DNA from: Brevibacterium sp. XM4083
Lineage (GTDB): Bacteria > Actinomycetota > Actinomycetes > Actinomycetales > Brevibacteriaceae
Direction: 5' to 3'
Length of the DNA: 64,000 nucleotides
NCBI RefSeq assembly: GCF_006489205.2
Contig: NZ_VFYR02000001.1
Coordinates: 670,563-734,562 of the forward strand
Below are positions 7,051 to 15,498 of this stretch, piece after piece. The notes beneath the pieces were generated by a model. That model saw nothing but the letters and a program-made list of their open reading frames with translations, searched no databases and was not told where the DNA came from. The position numbers and the translations under genes were made by a program. How positions within the stretch are numbered: position 1 is the first letter of the stretch; each line of letters starts with the position of its first letter.

Positions 7051-10000
7051 GTGCCAGATTCCGTTGTTGACGATCAGTACCCAGAGCTCGGGGGCGCGTT
7101 CGCCGAGTGGAAGCAGCAGGCCGCCCACCTCGGCGGTCGCGACACCATGCTTCATTTCCGGGACTCTCGCGACGGCAGCATCGACCTCTCGGGAGCCCAC
7201 CCGTCGGGCCTCGCTCAGCTGCTCGCCGGTCGCCCCACACGCCTGTCGAGCCTGATCCGCGACCACGAGATCCTCGCCGACGCCCGCCGTCGCGCCCGGT
7301 CGATCCGCTCGAAGGCCGAGCAGCTCGACACCGAACGCGGCATCCGCACCGCCCACCTCGCGATCGGCTTCGCCTCGTGGACGGAGAAGGACTCCAAGTA
7401 CAAGTTCAACGCCCCCGTTGTGCTCCGCCACATCACGCTCGTGCCGCGGGGCTCCCGTGTCGAGGACTATGAGATCGTCCTCGGCAACGAGATCACAATC
7501 AACCCGGCCCTCGTCCGGCACCTCGCCGAGGTGTACGACCTTGAGGTTCCCGTCGACGACTGGGTCGACGCCACCGGGGGGCCGCACGGCTTCGACCCGG
7601 GGCCCGCCCTTGACCGCCTCGGCGAACTCGCCCAGTCGGTGCCCGGTCTGCGGATCAACCACCGCTTCATCGTCTCGACGTTCGCGAACATCGCGAGTTC
7701 GTTCACCGGCGACTACCTGCCCACTCAGCATCCGATCCTGCGGGCACTCGCCGGCGACGCCGAGGTGCGCGGGCAGTTCGGCGGGGGCGCCACCGTGCCG
7801 TGCCGGACACCGCGATCAGCGGCACCGTCGGGACGGGACACGAGTGGCGCGACGTCCGCCGCATCCACGACCGCGCCAGGCAGCGTCGATGCGTCAGCCA
7901 CCGGCGACGATGCCACGGTCACCGCGGCGACGGGGGCGGATTCCGATGCGGCAGGTTCCTCGGGGACTGCCGATCGCGCCGCCGAGAAGTCACCGACCAC
8001 AGGATCGGCTCCTTCCGGCGCGAGCCCGGCGACGGGGACCGACTCGACAACGGCGACGAACGCCGACGCGACAACGGCAGCGAACACCGAAGCGGGTGCC
8101 GCCTCCGCATCGCGCAGGACCGCGGGGAAGTCTGACGGCGACGACGCTGCATCGTCCACCGACTCCGACGCCGACGCCGACGCCGGCAAGCGGGACGCAG
8201 GCAAGAAGCCGAAATCCGACACCACGGCCTCAGCCAAAGCGGACGCGACCGAGTCGACGACCACCGCCGTCAAGGCGTCCGTTGCGGACGGTGCACCGAC
8301 GTCGGCGAGCGGCGACGAAGACAGCAGCGCCGCGCGCAGTGATCGTGCGGCCGACGACCGCGCTGCCGACGACAAGACCACCGGTGACCGAACATCCGGT
8401 GCCGCAACGACCTCAGGGTCGACAACCGCGGACTCGACGACCGCGGACTCGACCGCCTCCGGCAGCGCTGCGACGCCGGATGAGAAGACCGGAACTCCCA
8501 AGAAGACTGCGACTGGCACGGACGCTGCGACGGGCGCGGACGCCGCGACGGACCGGTCCGATGCAGCCGCGACAGGCACAGCCGCGCCCGGCGCCAGTGC
8601 CGAGACCGACACAGCACCCGAGGCTGGCGACGACACCGGCGAGCCGACCGTGCCGATCACCTCGGCGGAGTCGACCGGCGCCGCCACGCAGACCGGCTCG
8701 ACTCCAGCCGCCGGTTCGGGACAATCCGGCTCGACAGCACGGCCCGGCACGACATCACCTGCCTCCGATGCGACGACGTCGGGGAAGCCGGCGGCGGGCG
8801 AGGAGTTCGTGCCCGCGGCGCTCCAGGAACCGGTCACGCCCCTGCCCGACCGCAAGCCGCAGGAGGAGTTCCTCGTCATCGACGTCGACGGTGACCAGCA
8901 GGCCGTCGTCGACGCCGCAGTCTCCGGACGGTCCGTCGTCGTCGACACCCCGCCGGGCACCGGCGCGACCCAGGTCGCCGTCGCGGTCGCCACGACACTC
9001 GCGCACACGGGCAAGAGCGTCCTCTTCCTCGCCCAGACCTCCGACGCGCTCGACGATTTCTCCGCCCGCCTCGGCGAGGTCGGACTCAGTGACTTCGCCG
9101 TCGATACCCGCGAGGGCGCCGACCACATCAAACGTCAGCTCATCGGCCTCATCGGCTCGGCTGAGCGGGCCGAACGCCCCGATCTCGCGGGCCTGCTCGG
9201 CGAGCTCAACGAGCAGCGTGCGACGCTGAGCGACCATGTCACCTCCCTGCACCGCCGGCGCGCGCCGTGGGACGTCTCCGTCTACGAGACGATGCAGCAC
9301 CTCGCGGAGCTCACCTCGGGAGATGACTCGCCCCAGACCGGAGTCCGGTTCGGTGACGACATCCTCGAAGCCAGCGATGACCGGCGCACAGCACTGCGGG
9401 GCAAACTCGGCGAACTCGCGTCCCTCGGCGCCTTCACCCTCGACGTCGAAGACACCGTGTGGTTCGGCGCCGACCTCAAATCCGTCGACGAAGCCGAAGC
9501 CGCGCGCACCGTCGCCGAACGCCTCGGGCGCACCCTGCCCGACCTCGTCGCCGCGGTCGAACCCGTGCTCGCGAAGGCCAAGCTCAACCCCCGACGCAAC
9601 CTCGACGACTGGTCGCGGGCGATCAAGGTCCTCCTCAGGGTCCGCGCCACACTCGACCGGTTCGCCCCCGACGTCTACGACCACCGGCTCGACGACCTCA
9701 TCGCCGCCACCGGATCCTCGGAGTACCGGACCGAGCTCGGCGTCGAGATGGGCATGCTCCAGCGCAAGCGCCTGAAGAAGTCCGCGCAGGAGTTCCTCCG
9801 TCCCGGCGCCGAGGTGCCCGACCTCCATGCGGCTCTCATCGACGTCCGTGCCCAGCGGGTCATCCTCCGCGACCTCGCCGGCCATGACGGACGTCCGCAG
9901 ATCCCACGCGGCGTCCTCGAAGCCGATGAGATCCTCCAGGGCGTCGAAGCCGACGTCGCTAAGCTCGCCCCGGTCCTCGAGACCACCCCCGACGGCGGCG

Positions 10001-12390
10001 ACCTCGGCGGCATGCTCATCGAGGAGCTCCAGGCCCGCGCCGAGGCGATGGGCGGAGACTCCGAGAACCTCGCCGACCTGCCCGAACGCTCCCGACTCCA
10101 GCGCGAGCTCAGCGCCGAGGGCATGTCCGAGCTCATGACCGACCTGCGCCGCCGCAAGGTCGAGAAACACCTCGTCGGCCCGGAGTTCGACCTCGCCTAC
10201 TGGGCGTCGGTGCTGCAGACGATGGCGAGCGAGGATCCGCAGATCGGCCGCCACGACGGGGCCGCCCTCCACCGCGTGGCCGAAGGCTTCCGCGACAATG
10301 ACCGTGCCTTCGTCGCCGCCGGTGCCGGTCGCCTGCGGTTCAACCATGCCCAGGCGTGGAAGCGCGCGATCGACGCCGACCCGATCGCCGCCGGCGTCAT
10401 CAAGCAGGAGCTGCTCTCCCCGCACACCTCGGTGCAGCGGATGTCGACGAAGGCCCCGGACCTCCTCACGACGCTCGCCCCCGTGTGGATGGCCAGCCCC
10501 TACACCGTGCCGGAGCTCTTCGCCGCCCTTCCGCTCTTCGACGCCGTCGTCATCGCCGACGGCGGTCGGCTCTCGGTCGCCGACGTCGTGCCCGGCATCA
10601 CCCGCGCCCGTCAGGTCATCTCGCTCGGCGACTCGCGTCTGCTCGGTCCCCGGTCGTTCTCCATCGCCGTCGACCGGTGGGGCACCGACGATGGGGACCA
10701 CCCGGACTCGGTGCAGGACCGCCTCGGCGAGTTCCTGCCGCGGATGAACCTCTCGAACTCCTACCGGCTCTCTCCTGTCGGCCTCATCGATCTCGCGAAC
10801 CGCCACTTCTACGATTCGACGATCTCGACGCTGCCGACGGCGCACACCGGGGAGGGCACCGGCCTCGAATTCTCCTACGTCTCCGAGGGGCGCGGACCCA
10901 CCGACATCGGCACGGGACGCGTCGAAAGCCCCGATGCCGAGGTCAAGCGTGTCGTCGAACTGGTGCTCAAGCACGCGCGCACGCGGTCGAGGGAATCCCT
11001 CGCCGTCGTCGCGCTCACGCCCCACCATGCACAGCGGATCGCCACGGCGATCTCCCGGGCGATGAAGGACCTGCCCTATGTCGCGGCGTTCTTCAACGAC
11101 CCCGGCAAGGAGCCGTTCGTCGTCACCGATGCCGAACGCGTGCAGGGCATGTCACGGGATGCAGTGATCTTCTCCCTCGGCTACGGACGCACCGTGCACG
11201 GCCGGGTCATCCCGGACTTCGGTCCGCTCTCGGGCCCCGACGGGGATCGGATCCTCGCCGCCGTCGTCACGCGGGCCCGCAAGCGCCTTACGGTGGTCTC
11301 GAGCATCGAGTCCGACGACTTCGACGAAGCGAAGCTCACCGGGGGTGCGACCCTGCTGCCGAAGCTGTTCGAGGAGATCGCCGCAGGTGGTGTCCGCCAG
11401 CCGGGCCCGCACGGGGAGATCTACGATCCGCTGTTCAACGACATCGCCGATCGACTCCTCCAGCTCGGCGTCGTCGCCCACGAGCACTACAACGGCATCG
11501 ACCTCGCGGTTGCGAACTCCGCCGAGGACGAGCACGGGATGATCATCGCCGTCTCCGGCGACGGCCCCGACTACGCCTCGATCCGCAGCCTCCGCCAGCG
11601 CGACCGGGTCGTGCCCGAACAGCTCGAGCGCCGCGGATGGAAGTTCATGCGCGTATGGTCGACGGATGCCTTCGTCGATCCGCAGGCCGAGACGGAGAAA
11701 GTCTTCGACGCATGGAAGGCGACGGTCGAGACGATGAGTCCGCAGGCCGTGCTCAACGCCGCCCGCGCAGCGTCCGTCGTCGTCGGGCGCACGGGCAGCC
11801 GACCGAAGCTCGTCCCCGGACTGCCGATGCACAAGTACTCTGACGAGGGTCTCGACGCGATGATCGACTGGATCCAGTCGGATGCGGTGGTGCGCGGCGA
11901 CGGGGAGATCAAGGAACTCCTGCGGACCGCACTCGCGCAGAAGGGCAACAGCCCTCGCGGGGAGACGCAGCTGCAGGCGGCGGTCGACCGCTACCGTCAG
12001 CGCCATGCGCAGGCGAAGAAGGTCACCGGCGCCGAGGTGTTCATCCCGACCGCTGATGCGCGCGGTCCCGTGGAGGGCGAGGTCATTCCGAGCTTCGACA
12101 CCGGGCAGATCCGCGCGGAGTCGCTGCGCGATGCCGGTCTCATCGACGCCGAGGCGGATGCCTCGGCAACGGATGCCTCGGCAGCGGGTGACCCTGTTGC
12201 GACCGACCGTGCGGGGGAGACCGGAGCGGGCGGTGCTGGTTCGGATGCGGAGTCGGACGACGCTGCCGGCAAAGAGTCGGACGTCGTTGCCGCGCCGAGG
12301 TCGGACGCTGAGGCGACGAGCGCCTCGGGGGAGGATGCGGCAGCCGGCTCCCGCAGCGGTGAGCGAGACCGCTCCGATGAGCAGTCCTGA
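7051..12390 (+). CDS. Giant DUF4011 / superfamily-1 helicase-like protein with nuclease-like C-terminus, catalytically degenerate
   Basis: 1779 residues. Residues 1-248 resemble the DUF4011 N-terminal domain (SIDLSGAHPSGLAQLLAGR). Residues 249-582 are a low-complexity Ala/Thr/Ser/Asp insert. A UPF1-like superfamily-1 helicase module follows from about 605. Motif I reads PPGTGATQ with Ala639 where the Walker Lys should be. Motif II reads VIADGG (1168-1170 IAD) instead of a DEAS-type motif. Motif III is GDSR (1193-1196) without the usual Gln. The motif VI region VTRARKR (1406-1412) is kept. A Vsr/PD-(D/E)xK-like domain (about 1455-1570) keeps Asp1484 but has Ser-Gly-Asp (1502-1504) where Glu-x-Asp is normal. 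The acidic tail is low complexity. I infer a scaffold or regulated DNA-binding pseudoenzyme. Leaderless start; overlaps the next gene. Confidence 0.75.
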   Translation: MPDSVVDDQYPELGGAFAEWKQQAAHLGGRDTMLHFRDSRDGSIDLSGAHPSGLAQLLAGRPTRLSSLIRDHEILADARRRARSIRSKAEQLDTERGIRTAHLAIGFASWTEKDSKYKFNAPVVLRHITLVPRGSRVEDYEIVLGNEITINPALVRHLAEVYDLEVPVDDWVDATGGPHGFDPGPALDRLGELAQSVPGLRINHRFIVSTFANIASSFTGDYLPTQHPILRALAGDAEVRGQFGGGATVPCRTPRSAAPSGRDTSGATSAASTTAPGSVDASATGDDATVTAATGADSDAAGSSGTADRAAEKSPTTGSAPSGASPATGTDSTTATNADATTAANTEAGAASASRRTAGKSDGDDAASSTDSDADADAGKRDAGKKPKSDTTASAKADATESTTTAVKASVADGAPTSASGDEDSSAARSDRAADDRAADDKTTGDRTSGAATTSGSTTADSTTADSTASGSAATPDEKTGTPKKTATGTDAATGADAATDRSDAAATGTAAPGASAETDTAPEAGDDTGEPTVPITSAESTGAATQTGSTPAAGSGQSGSTARPGTTSPASDATTSGKPAAGEEFVPAALQEPVTPLPDRKPQEEFLVIDVDGDQQAVVDAAVSGRSVVVDTPPGTGATQVAVAVATTLAHTGKSVLFLAQTSDALDDFSARLGEVGLSDFAVDTREGADHIKRQLIGLIGSAERAERPDLAGLLGELNEQRATLSDHVTSLHRRRAPWDVSVYETMQHLAELTSGDDSPQTGVRFGDDILEASDDRRTALRGKLGELASLGAFTLDVEDTVWFGADLKSVDEAEAARTVAERLGRTLPDLVAAVEPVLAKAKLNPRRNLDDWSRAIKVLLRVRATLDRFAPDVYDHRLDDLIAATGSSEYRTELGVEMGMLQRKRLKKSAQEFLRPGAEVPDLHAALIDVRAQRVILRDLAGHDGRPQIPRGVLEADEILQGVEADVAKLAPVLETTPDGGDLGGMLIEELQARAEAMGGDSENLADLPERSRLQRELSAEGMSELMTDLRRRKVEKHLVGPEFDLAYWASVLQTMASEDPQIGRHDGAALHRVAEGFRDNDRAFVAAGAGRLRFNHAQAWKRAIDADPIAAGVIKQELLSPHTSVQRMSTKAPDLLTTLAPVWMASPYTVPELFAALPLFDAVVIADGGRLSVADVVPGITRARQVISLGDSRLLGPRSFSIAVDRWGTDDGDHPDSVQDRLGEFLPRMNLSNSYRLSPVGLIDLANRHFYDSTISTLPTAHTGEGTGLEFSYVSEGRGPTDIGTGRVESPDAEVKRVVELVLKHARTRSRESLAVVALTPHHAQRIATAISRAMKDLPYVAAFFNDPGKEPFVVTDAERVQGMSRDAVIFSLGYGRTVHGRVIPDFGPLSGPDGDRILAAVVTRARKRLTVVSSIESDDFDEAKLTGGATLLPKLFEEIAAGGVRQPGPHGEIYDPLFNDIADRLLQLGVVAHEHYNGIDLAVANSAEDEHGMIIAVSGDGPDYASIRSLRQRDRVVPEQLERRGWKFMRVWSTDAFVDPQAETEKVFDAWKATVETMSPQAVLNAARAASVVVGRTGSRPKLVPGLPMHKYSDEGLDAMIDWIQSDAVVRGDGEIKELLRTALAQKGNSPRGETQLQAAVDRYRQRHAQAKKVTGAEVFIPTADARGPVEGEVIPSFDTGQIRAESLRDAGLIDAEADASATDASAAGDPVATDRAGETGAGGAGSDAESDDAAGKESDVVAAPRSDAEATSASGEDAAAGSRSGERDRSDEQS

Positions 12391-12736
12391 CGACGCTAAG
12401 ACACCCGCGAACAACCCGGCCTCCCATGCGGCTGAGGATGCGTCTGCCGCGGATCGCTCAGCCGTGCCGGAAGGGAATCGCGGGGCAGGAGAGGCACCAA
12501 CCGAGAGTCATGCCGTCGAGGACAGCCCCACGTCCGCCGAAGATCGCCACTCGCCAGCCGACGACCAGCCCACATCGGACGGGGACCGCCCGACAACGGA
12601 CGAGGATGCGGTGAGGAAGGAGCGCCTCGAGAGGGCGCTGCGGAAGTATCGTGCGACCCTGCGCAACGAAGCCGAATCCGGCACTGAGGGATTCAGCGCC
12701 GAGCACTACCGGTCGCAGAAGCCCCCGCACTGGTGA
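12377..12736 (+). CDS. Small acidic protein overlapping the helicase-like gene
   Basis: 119 residues, starting 14 bp inside the end of the preceding gene in another frame, so translation is very likely coupled. The first 75 residues are disordered, rich in Asp, Glu, Ala, Pro and Ser. The last 40 form a charged helix (KERLERALRKYRATLRNEAE) ending in the conserved-looking motif EHYRSQKPPHW. Short proteins with a similar Pro-Pro-His tail are, from memory, frequent next to this helicase family in actinobacteria, which points to a partner or inhibitor role; that is inference. No enzymatic motif is visible. Confidence 0.72.
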   Translation: MSSPDDAKTPANNPASHAAEDASAADRSAVPEGNRGAGEAPTESHAVEDSPTSAEDRHSPADDQPTSDGDRPTTDEDAVRKERLERALRKYRATLRNEAESGTEGFSAEHYRSQKPPHW

Positions 12737-12773
12737 CAGCGCGGACTCGCACGCGCCGGCCTGAAGCTGCCTC

Positions 12774-12855
12774 GGGCTGAGACCACCCGGGCTGAGACGA
12801 CCAGACGCCTGAGACCACCGGGCGCCCGAGACAACCAGAACCTGAAACCACTCGG
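12774..12855. repeat. Degenerate tandem repeat, about 16-18 bp units
   Basis: Five diverged copies of a GGGCTGAGACCACC-like unit follow each other (GGCTGAGACCACCC, GGCTGAGACGACCA, CGCCTGAGACCACC, CGCCCGAGACAACC, CCTGAAACCACT). They lie in the gap between the small acidic protein and mscL. No coding role is apparent. Confidence 0.7.
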
Positions 12856-12885
12856 CGCACGGACCCTCGCCGCCGACATGACGAA

Positions 12886-12914
12886 GGGCCGCCTCCCGGC
12901 AGGGGAGACGGCCC
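12886..12914 (-). terminator. Terminator of mscL
   Basis: A 12-bp stem (12886-12897 with 12903-12914), one wobble when read on the minus strand, and a 5-nt loop. It begins about 20 bp beyond the mscL stop and can serve either strand of this convergent gap. Confidence 0.7.
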
Positions 12915-12934
12915 ATCGTGACCACGTCGGGGAC

Positions 12935-13402
12935 TCAGTGGCGCGGAGGCTCATTCGGGTCGATGTACCCGCCGCCCTGGCCCTGGGCGCCACCGGCAGG
13001 TCCGGCGTTGGCCGCAGCCTGGTTGCGCAGCAGATCGCGGATGTCGCCGAGCAGGTCCTCAGCGGTCGGGGGCACCTCGGACTCGGGCACACCGCGCTTG
13101 CGCAGCTCATTGAGCTTGTTCATCGGGACGATGATGATGAAGTACACGATGGCGGCAACGATGAGGAAGTTGATCGCCGCAGTGATGACCGCACCGATGT
13201 CGATGGTCGTCTCCGGCACGTTCGGCTTGATGCGGAACGCGAGCGCTGGTCCCTCGGCGCCGCCGACCGCCGCGATGAGCGGGTTGATGATCTTGTCGGA
13301 GAACGCCGTGACGATCGCAGTGAAGGCGCTGCCGATGATAACGGCAGTTGCCAACTCGACGACATTCCCCTGGAGAATGAAGTCTCTGAAACCCTTAAGC
13401 AT
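12935..13402 (-). CDS. mscL: Large-conductance mechanosensitive channel MscL
   Basis: 155 residues. N-terminal FRDFILQGNVVELATAVIIG is the classic MscL amphipathic helix and TM1, including the pore-lining run. TM2 spans about 70-95 (GAVITAAINFLIVAAIVYF), and the cytoplasmic helix ends in a Gly/Gln-rich tail. The homopentamer opens under membrane tension to release solutes after hypo-osmotic shock. ATG at 13402 is preferred over GTG at 13411 because AAAGGG lies 8 nt before the ATG and would overlap the GTG. Neighbours (SAF protein, FmdB, cyclo-ligase) are the usual actinobacterial context. Confidence 0.96.
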   Translation of the reverse strand: MLKGFRDFILQGNVVELATAVIIGSAFTAIVTAFSDKIINPLIAAVGGAEGPALAFRIKPNVPETTIDIGAVITAAINFLIVAAIVYFIIIVPMNKLNELRKRGVPESEVPPTAEDLLGDIRDLLRNQAAANAGPAGGAQGQGGGYIDPNEPPRH

Positions 13403-13460
13403 TAGCGGCACCCTTTCAGTGGTGTGAGCATTAATGCAACTCTAATCTTTCAATGACGGT

Positions 13461-13490
13461 TACATAGTACACACCAGCAAGAGATCTCAA
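13461..13490 (-). promoter_or_regulatory. Candidate mscL promoter
   Basis: On the minus strand TTGAGA (13485-13490) and TATGTA (13461-13466) are separated by 18 bp in a conspicuously A+T-rich stretch about 60 bp before the mscL start. Confidence 0.35.
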
Positions 13491-13583
13491 CAGCATAGAC
13501 ATGCGAACAAATCGCGACATCCCGGTGTCGGCGATGAATGTGACCGGCGCAACAAAGGCTTTCTCCGCCGGAAGAATCGCGAT

Positions 13584-14213
13584 TCACTGAGGGAGGATTG
13601 CAAAGCTGATCGGCAGACCGGCGAATTCCGCTATCCGTCCGGCGTCGTCGGGCGACAGTATTACAGAGACAAGTTGGCCTGATTCCGCGGCGATGCCGTT
13701 CTCCTTCCGGATGAGGCGCGCGATCGTCACCTCCTCGACGACGACCTCCGATCCGCCCTCGGGAAGCGAGCTGAAGAGGCGGATGCGCTGGCCCGGCTGC
13801 AGCAGGCCCGCGGACTCATCATCGGCAAGCCGGACGGGCATGATGAGATCGGTGCTCCCCGCCGGCAGCGCCTGCTGATCGAGTACCGCGGCGGCGGTGA
13901 GCGGGGACCCCTCGGACACGCCCGCCGAGGTCCGTTTGTCCACTGCCTCATCGATCGCGGAGAACGCCTTGCTCGGAACGAAGTCGCGGGGATAGTCGAC
14001 GAGAGTGAGATCAGCGGCGGTGAGCTCAGTCCCCGGAGCGAGGTCCGCGGCGGCCACGACGACCGGGGTGTCGCCCTGTGCCGGAGTGAGGAGCCAGGCG
14101 AGCAGCGCGCACGCACCGGCGATGCAGGCGGCCGCGAGGAGTCGTCGCGGCCGCACCCTGGTCCCGGCGGCCGGCGAGGGCAGCTGGCGCCTGATGCGTT
14201 CGATGAGCGTCAT
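13584..14213 (-). CDS. SAF-domain membrane-anchored protein
   Basis: 209 residues. The basic N-terminus and a single membrane segment (about 25-43) are followed by an extracytoplasmic SAF domain (about 48-110, TPVVVAAADLAPGTELTAADL). This fold is shared with antifreeze proteins, FlgA and the pilus assembly protein RcpC/CpaB. The second half holds a beta-rich CpaB-like region. No flp/tad pilus or flagellar genes are nearby, so the role is unknown. The gene sits in the conserved group with fmdB and the cyclo-ligase, all on the minus strand, separated from fmdB by a hairpin. Confidence 0.82.
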   Translation of the reverse strand: MTLIERIRRQLPSPAAGTRVRPRRLLAAACIAGACALLAWLLTPAQGDTPVVVAAADLAPGTELTAADLTLVDYPRDFVPSKAFSAIDEAVDKRTSAGVSEGSPLTAAAVLDQQALPAGSTDLIMPVRLADDESAGLLQPGQRIRLFSSLPEGGSEVVVEEVTIARLIRKENGIAAESGQLVSVILSPDDAGRIAEFAGLPISFAILPQ

Positions 14214-14258
14214 GGTGGAGACGATGCGCCCGTGGCATCGGCGAGGTCAACAGACGAC

Positions 14259-14299
14259 AGCTCCCCTGTGGATGCGCGGTGGGCATCCACAGGGGAGCT
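14259..14299 (-). terminator. Perfect 17-bp hairpin between fmdB and the SAF gene
   Basis: Arms 14259-14275 and 14283-14299 are exact reverse complements with a 7-nt loop. No T-run follows. It probably terminates or attenuates the fmdB transcript before the SAF gene. Confidence 0.6.
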
Positions 14300-14350
14300 G
14301 AACACGAGTGGCGGCGGCGTCCCCAGGGGACTGCACGCGAGTGAGCGGGA

Positions 14351-14680
14351 TCAGGAACCCGATGAGGAGCTCGCGCCGACCTTCTTCGCAGACGACGAAT
14401 CGGAGCCGGAGGAGCCTCCTGTCGACGACGCGGACTTCGAGGAATCCGAGGAGCCGCTGGGCGCGGAATCCTTGTGCGACGGCGAGAGCGAACTCGAGGA
14501 GCTGTTGCGGGAGTCGGTGGCGTAGAAGCCCGAGCCCTTGAAGCTGATTCCCACGGTGCCGAAGACCTTCTTCAACTGTCCCTGGCATTCGGGGCAGATC
14601 GTGAGCGAGTCGTCGCTGAAGTCCTGGTGGATATCGAACTTGTGACCGCAGCTCTTGCATGCGTAGGAATAGACGGGCAT
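14351..14680 (-). CDS. FmdB-family zinc-ribbon protein
   Basis: 109 residues. The N-terminal zinc ribbon (MPVYSYACKSCGHKFD, then ICPEC) has two CxxC pairs at Cys8/Cys11 and Cys29/Cys32. Residues 55 onward are an extended tail dominated by Ser, Gly, Ala and Lys, probably disordered. FmdB relatives were named from a regulator near formamidase genes, but most, like this one, have no known function. The ATG at 14680 has AAAGG 7 nt upstream. Confidence 0.9.
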   Translation of the reverse strand: MPVYSYACKSCGHKFDIHQDFSDDSLTICPECQGQLKKVFGTVGISFKGSGFYATDSRNSSSSSLSPSHKDSAPSGSSDSSKSASSTGGSSGSDSSSAKKVGASSSSGS

Positions 14681-14789
14681 TCGGAACCTTTCTTCGACGT
14701 AAGGATTATAGTCCACGGGGCCGAGCATCGGCGGTGTCGCGCCGCGGTGCGCACTAGCTGTCCACAGGACAACACACATAAGTGAGCGT

Positions 14790-15452
14790 TTATTTCTCCG
14801 GGGAGGGCCGCTCCAGTCCGTCCTCGGTGAGAGTTTCGCCGATGCGCAGATCCCACGGTTCGACGGTGAGCCCGGGCAGATCGGTTTCGTCGGCGAAGCA
14901 GACGCCGACGACCCGCGGGCCCGGTGCGGTGCGGGGGCTCTGCGCCTGGTCGAGGGGTGCTTCCCCGAATGGTCCGAACGTCCGGTCGTAGAACCCTCCG
15001 CCGTTGCCGAGGCGGGCTCCGCCGGGCCCGAATCCGAGGGCGGGGACGAGGATGAGGTCGGGGACCGCCTCGGCGAGGAGGGCGGTGGCGCTCAGCTGGG
15101 CGACAGGTTCCCGGATCCCCCAACGACCCTGCGGCCGCAGCGTGGCCATTGTTCCGGTCACCTCGCCGAATCGCAGGGCCTCACCGAGGCGGGTGACGAC
15201 GGGCAGCAGGACGCGCGCCCCGCGGCGCAGGAGGTCATCGAGCGCCGGGTCGAGATCGGGTTCGCCGGGCAGGCCCGCGTAGGCGACGACGGTCCGTCCG
15301 GTGAAGTCGTCACCGGGCCTCATCCGGGCGATCGCCTCGGTGAGGGCAGTCGCAATCGTCGGCTCATCCGGCCGGGACGACGCGCGGAACCGCTCGGCCC
15401 GGCGCGCCCGCACTTGCGCGCGCAGACGCGCCTTCGATGTCTCAGGATCCAC
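14790..15452 (-). CDS. 5-formyltetrahydrofolate cyclo-ligase
   Basis: About 220 residues. The enzyme converts 5-formyl-THF to 5,10-methenyl-THF with ATP, returning stored folate to one-carbon metabolism. The family signature is clear: basic N-terminal helix (KARLRAQVRARRAE), and near the C-terminus GFGPGGARLGNGGGFYDRTF, the phosphate/folate loop. I chose GTG at 15452 because TACGCT (15460-15465 on the minus strand) lies 7 nt before it, suggesting a leaderless transcript. An upstream ATG at 15500 would overlap the start of divergent galU. Confidence 0.93.
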   Translation of the reverse strand: MDPETSKARLRAQVRARRAERFRASSRPDEPTIATALTEAIARMRPGDDFTGRTVVAYAGLPGEPDLDPALDDLLRRGARVLLPVVTRLGEALRFGEVTGTMATLRPQGRWGIREPVAQLSATALLAEAVPDLILVPALGFGPGGARLGNGGGFYDRTFGPFGEAPLDQAQSPRTAPGPRVVGVCFADETDLPGLTVEPWDLRIGETLTEDGLERPSPEK

Positions 15453-15459
15453 GCCCTTC

Positions 15460-15491
15460 AGCGTAACCGGTGGGTGAGGACTGGTTAAGAT
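15460..15491. promoter_or_regulatory. Back-to-back leaderless promoters of the cyclo-ligase gene and galU
   Basis: Minus strand: TACGCT (15460-15465), 7 nt before GTG 15452. Plus strand: TAAGAT (15486-15491), 7 nt before ATG 15499. Neither gene has a Shine-Dalgarno. The two start codons are under 50 bp apart, so the two promoters must overlap. Confidence 0.5.
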
Positions 15492-15498
15492 GAACGTC

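Noticed and set aside
7795..8800. Low-complexity stretch as a possible frameshift or assembly artefact
   Set aside because: The reading frame stays open and in phase through it, and similar Ala/Thr/Asp-rich inserts occur in other proteins of the window.
8755..11028. Long open frame of 757 codons on the minus strand
   Set aside because: It is antisense to the helicase-like gene, has no family motif, and reflects high G+C in third positions of the true gene.
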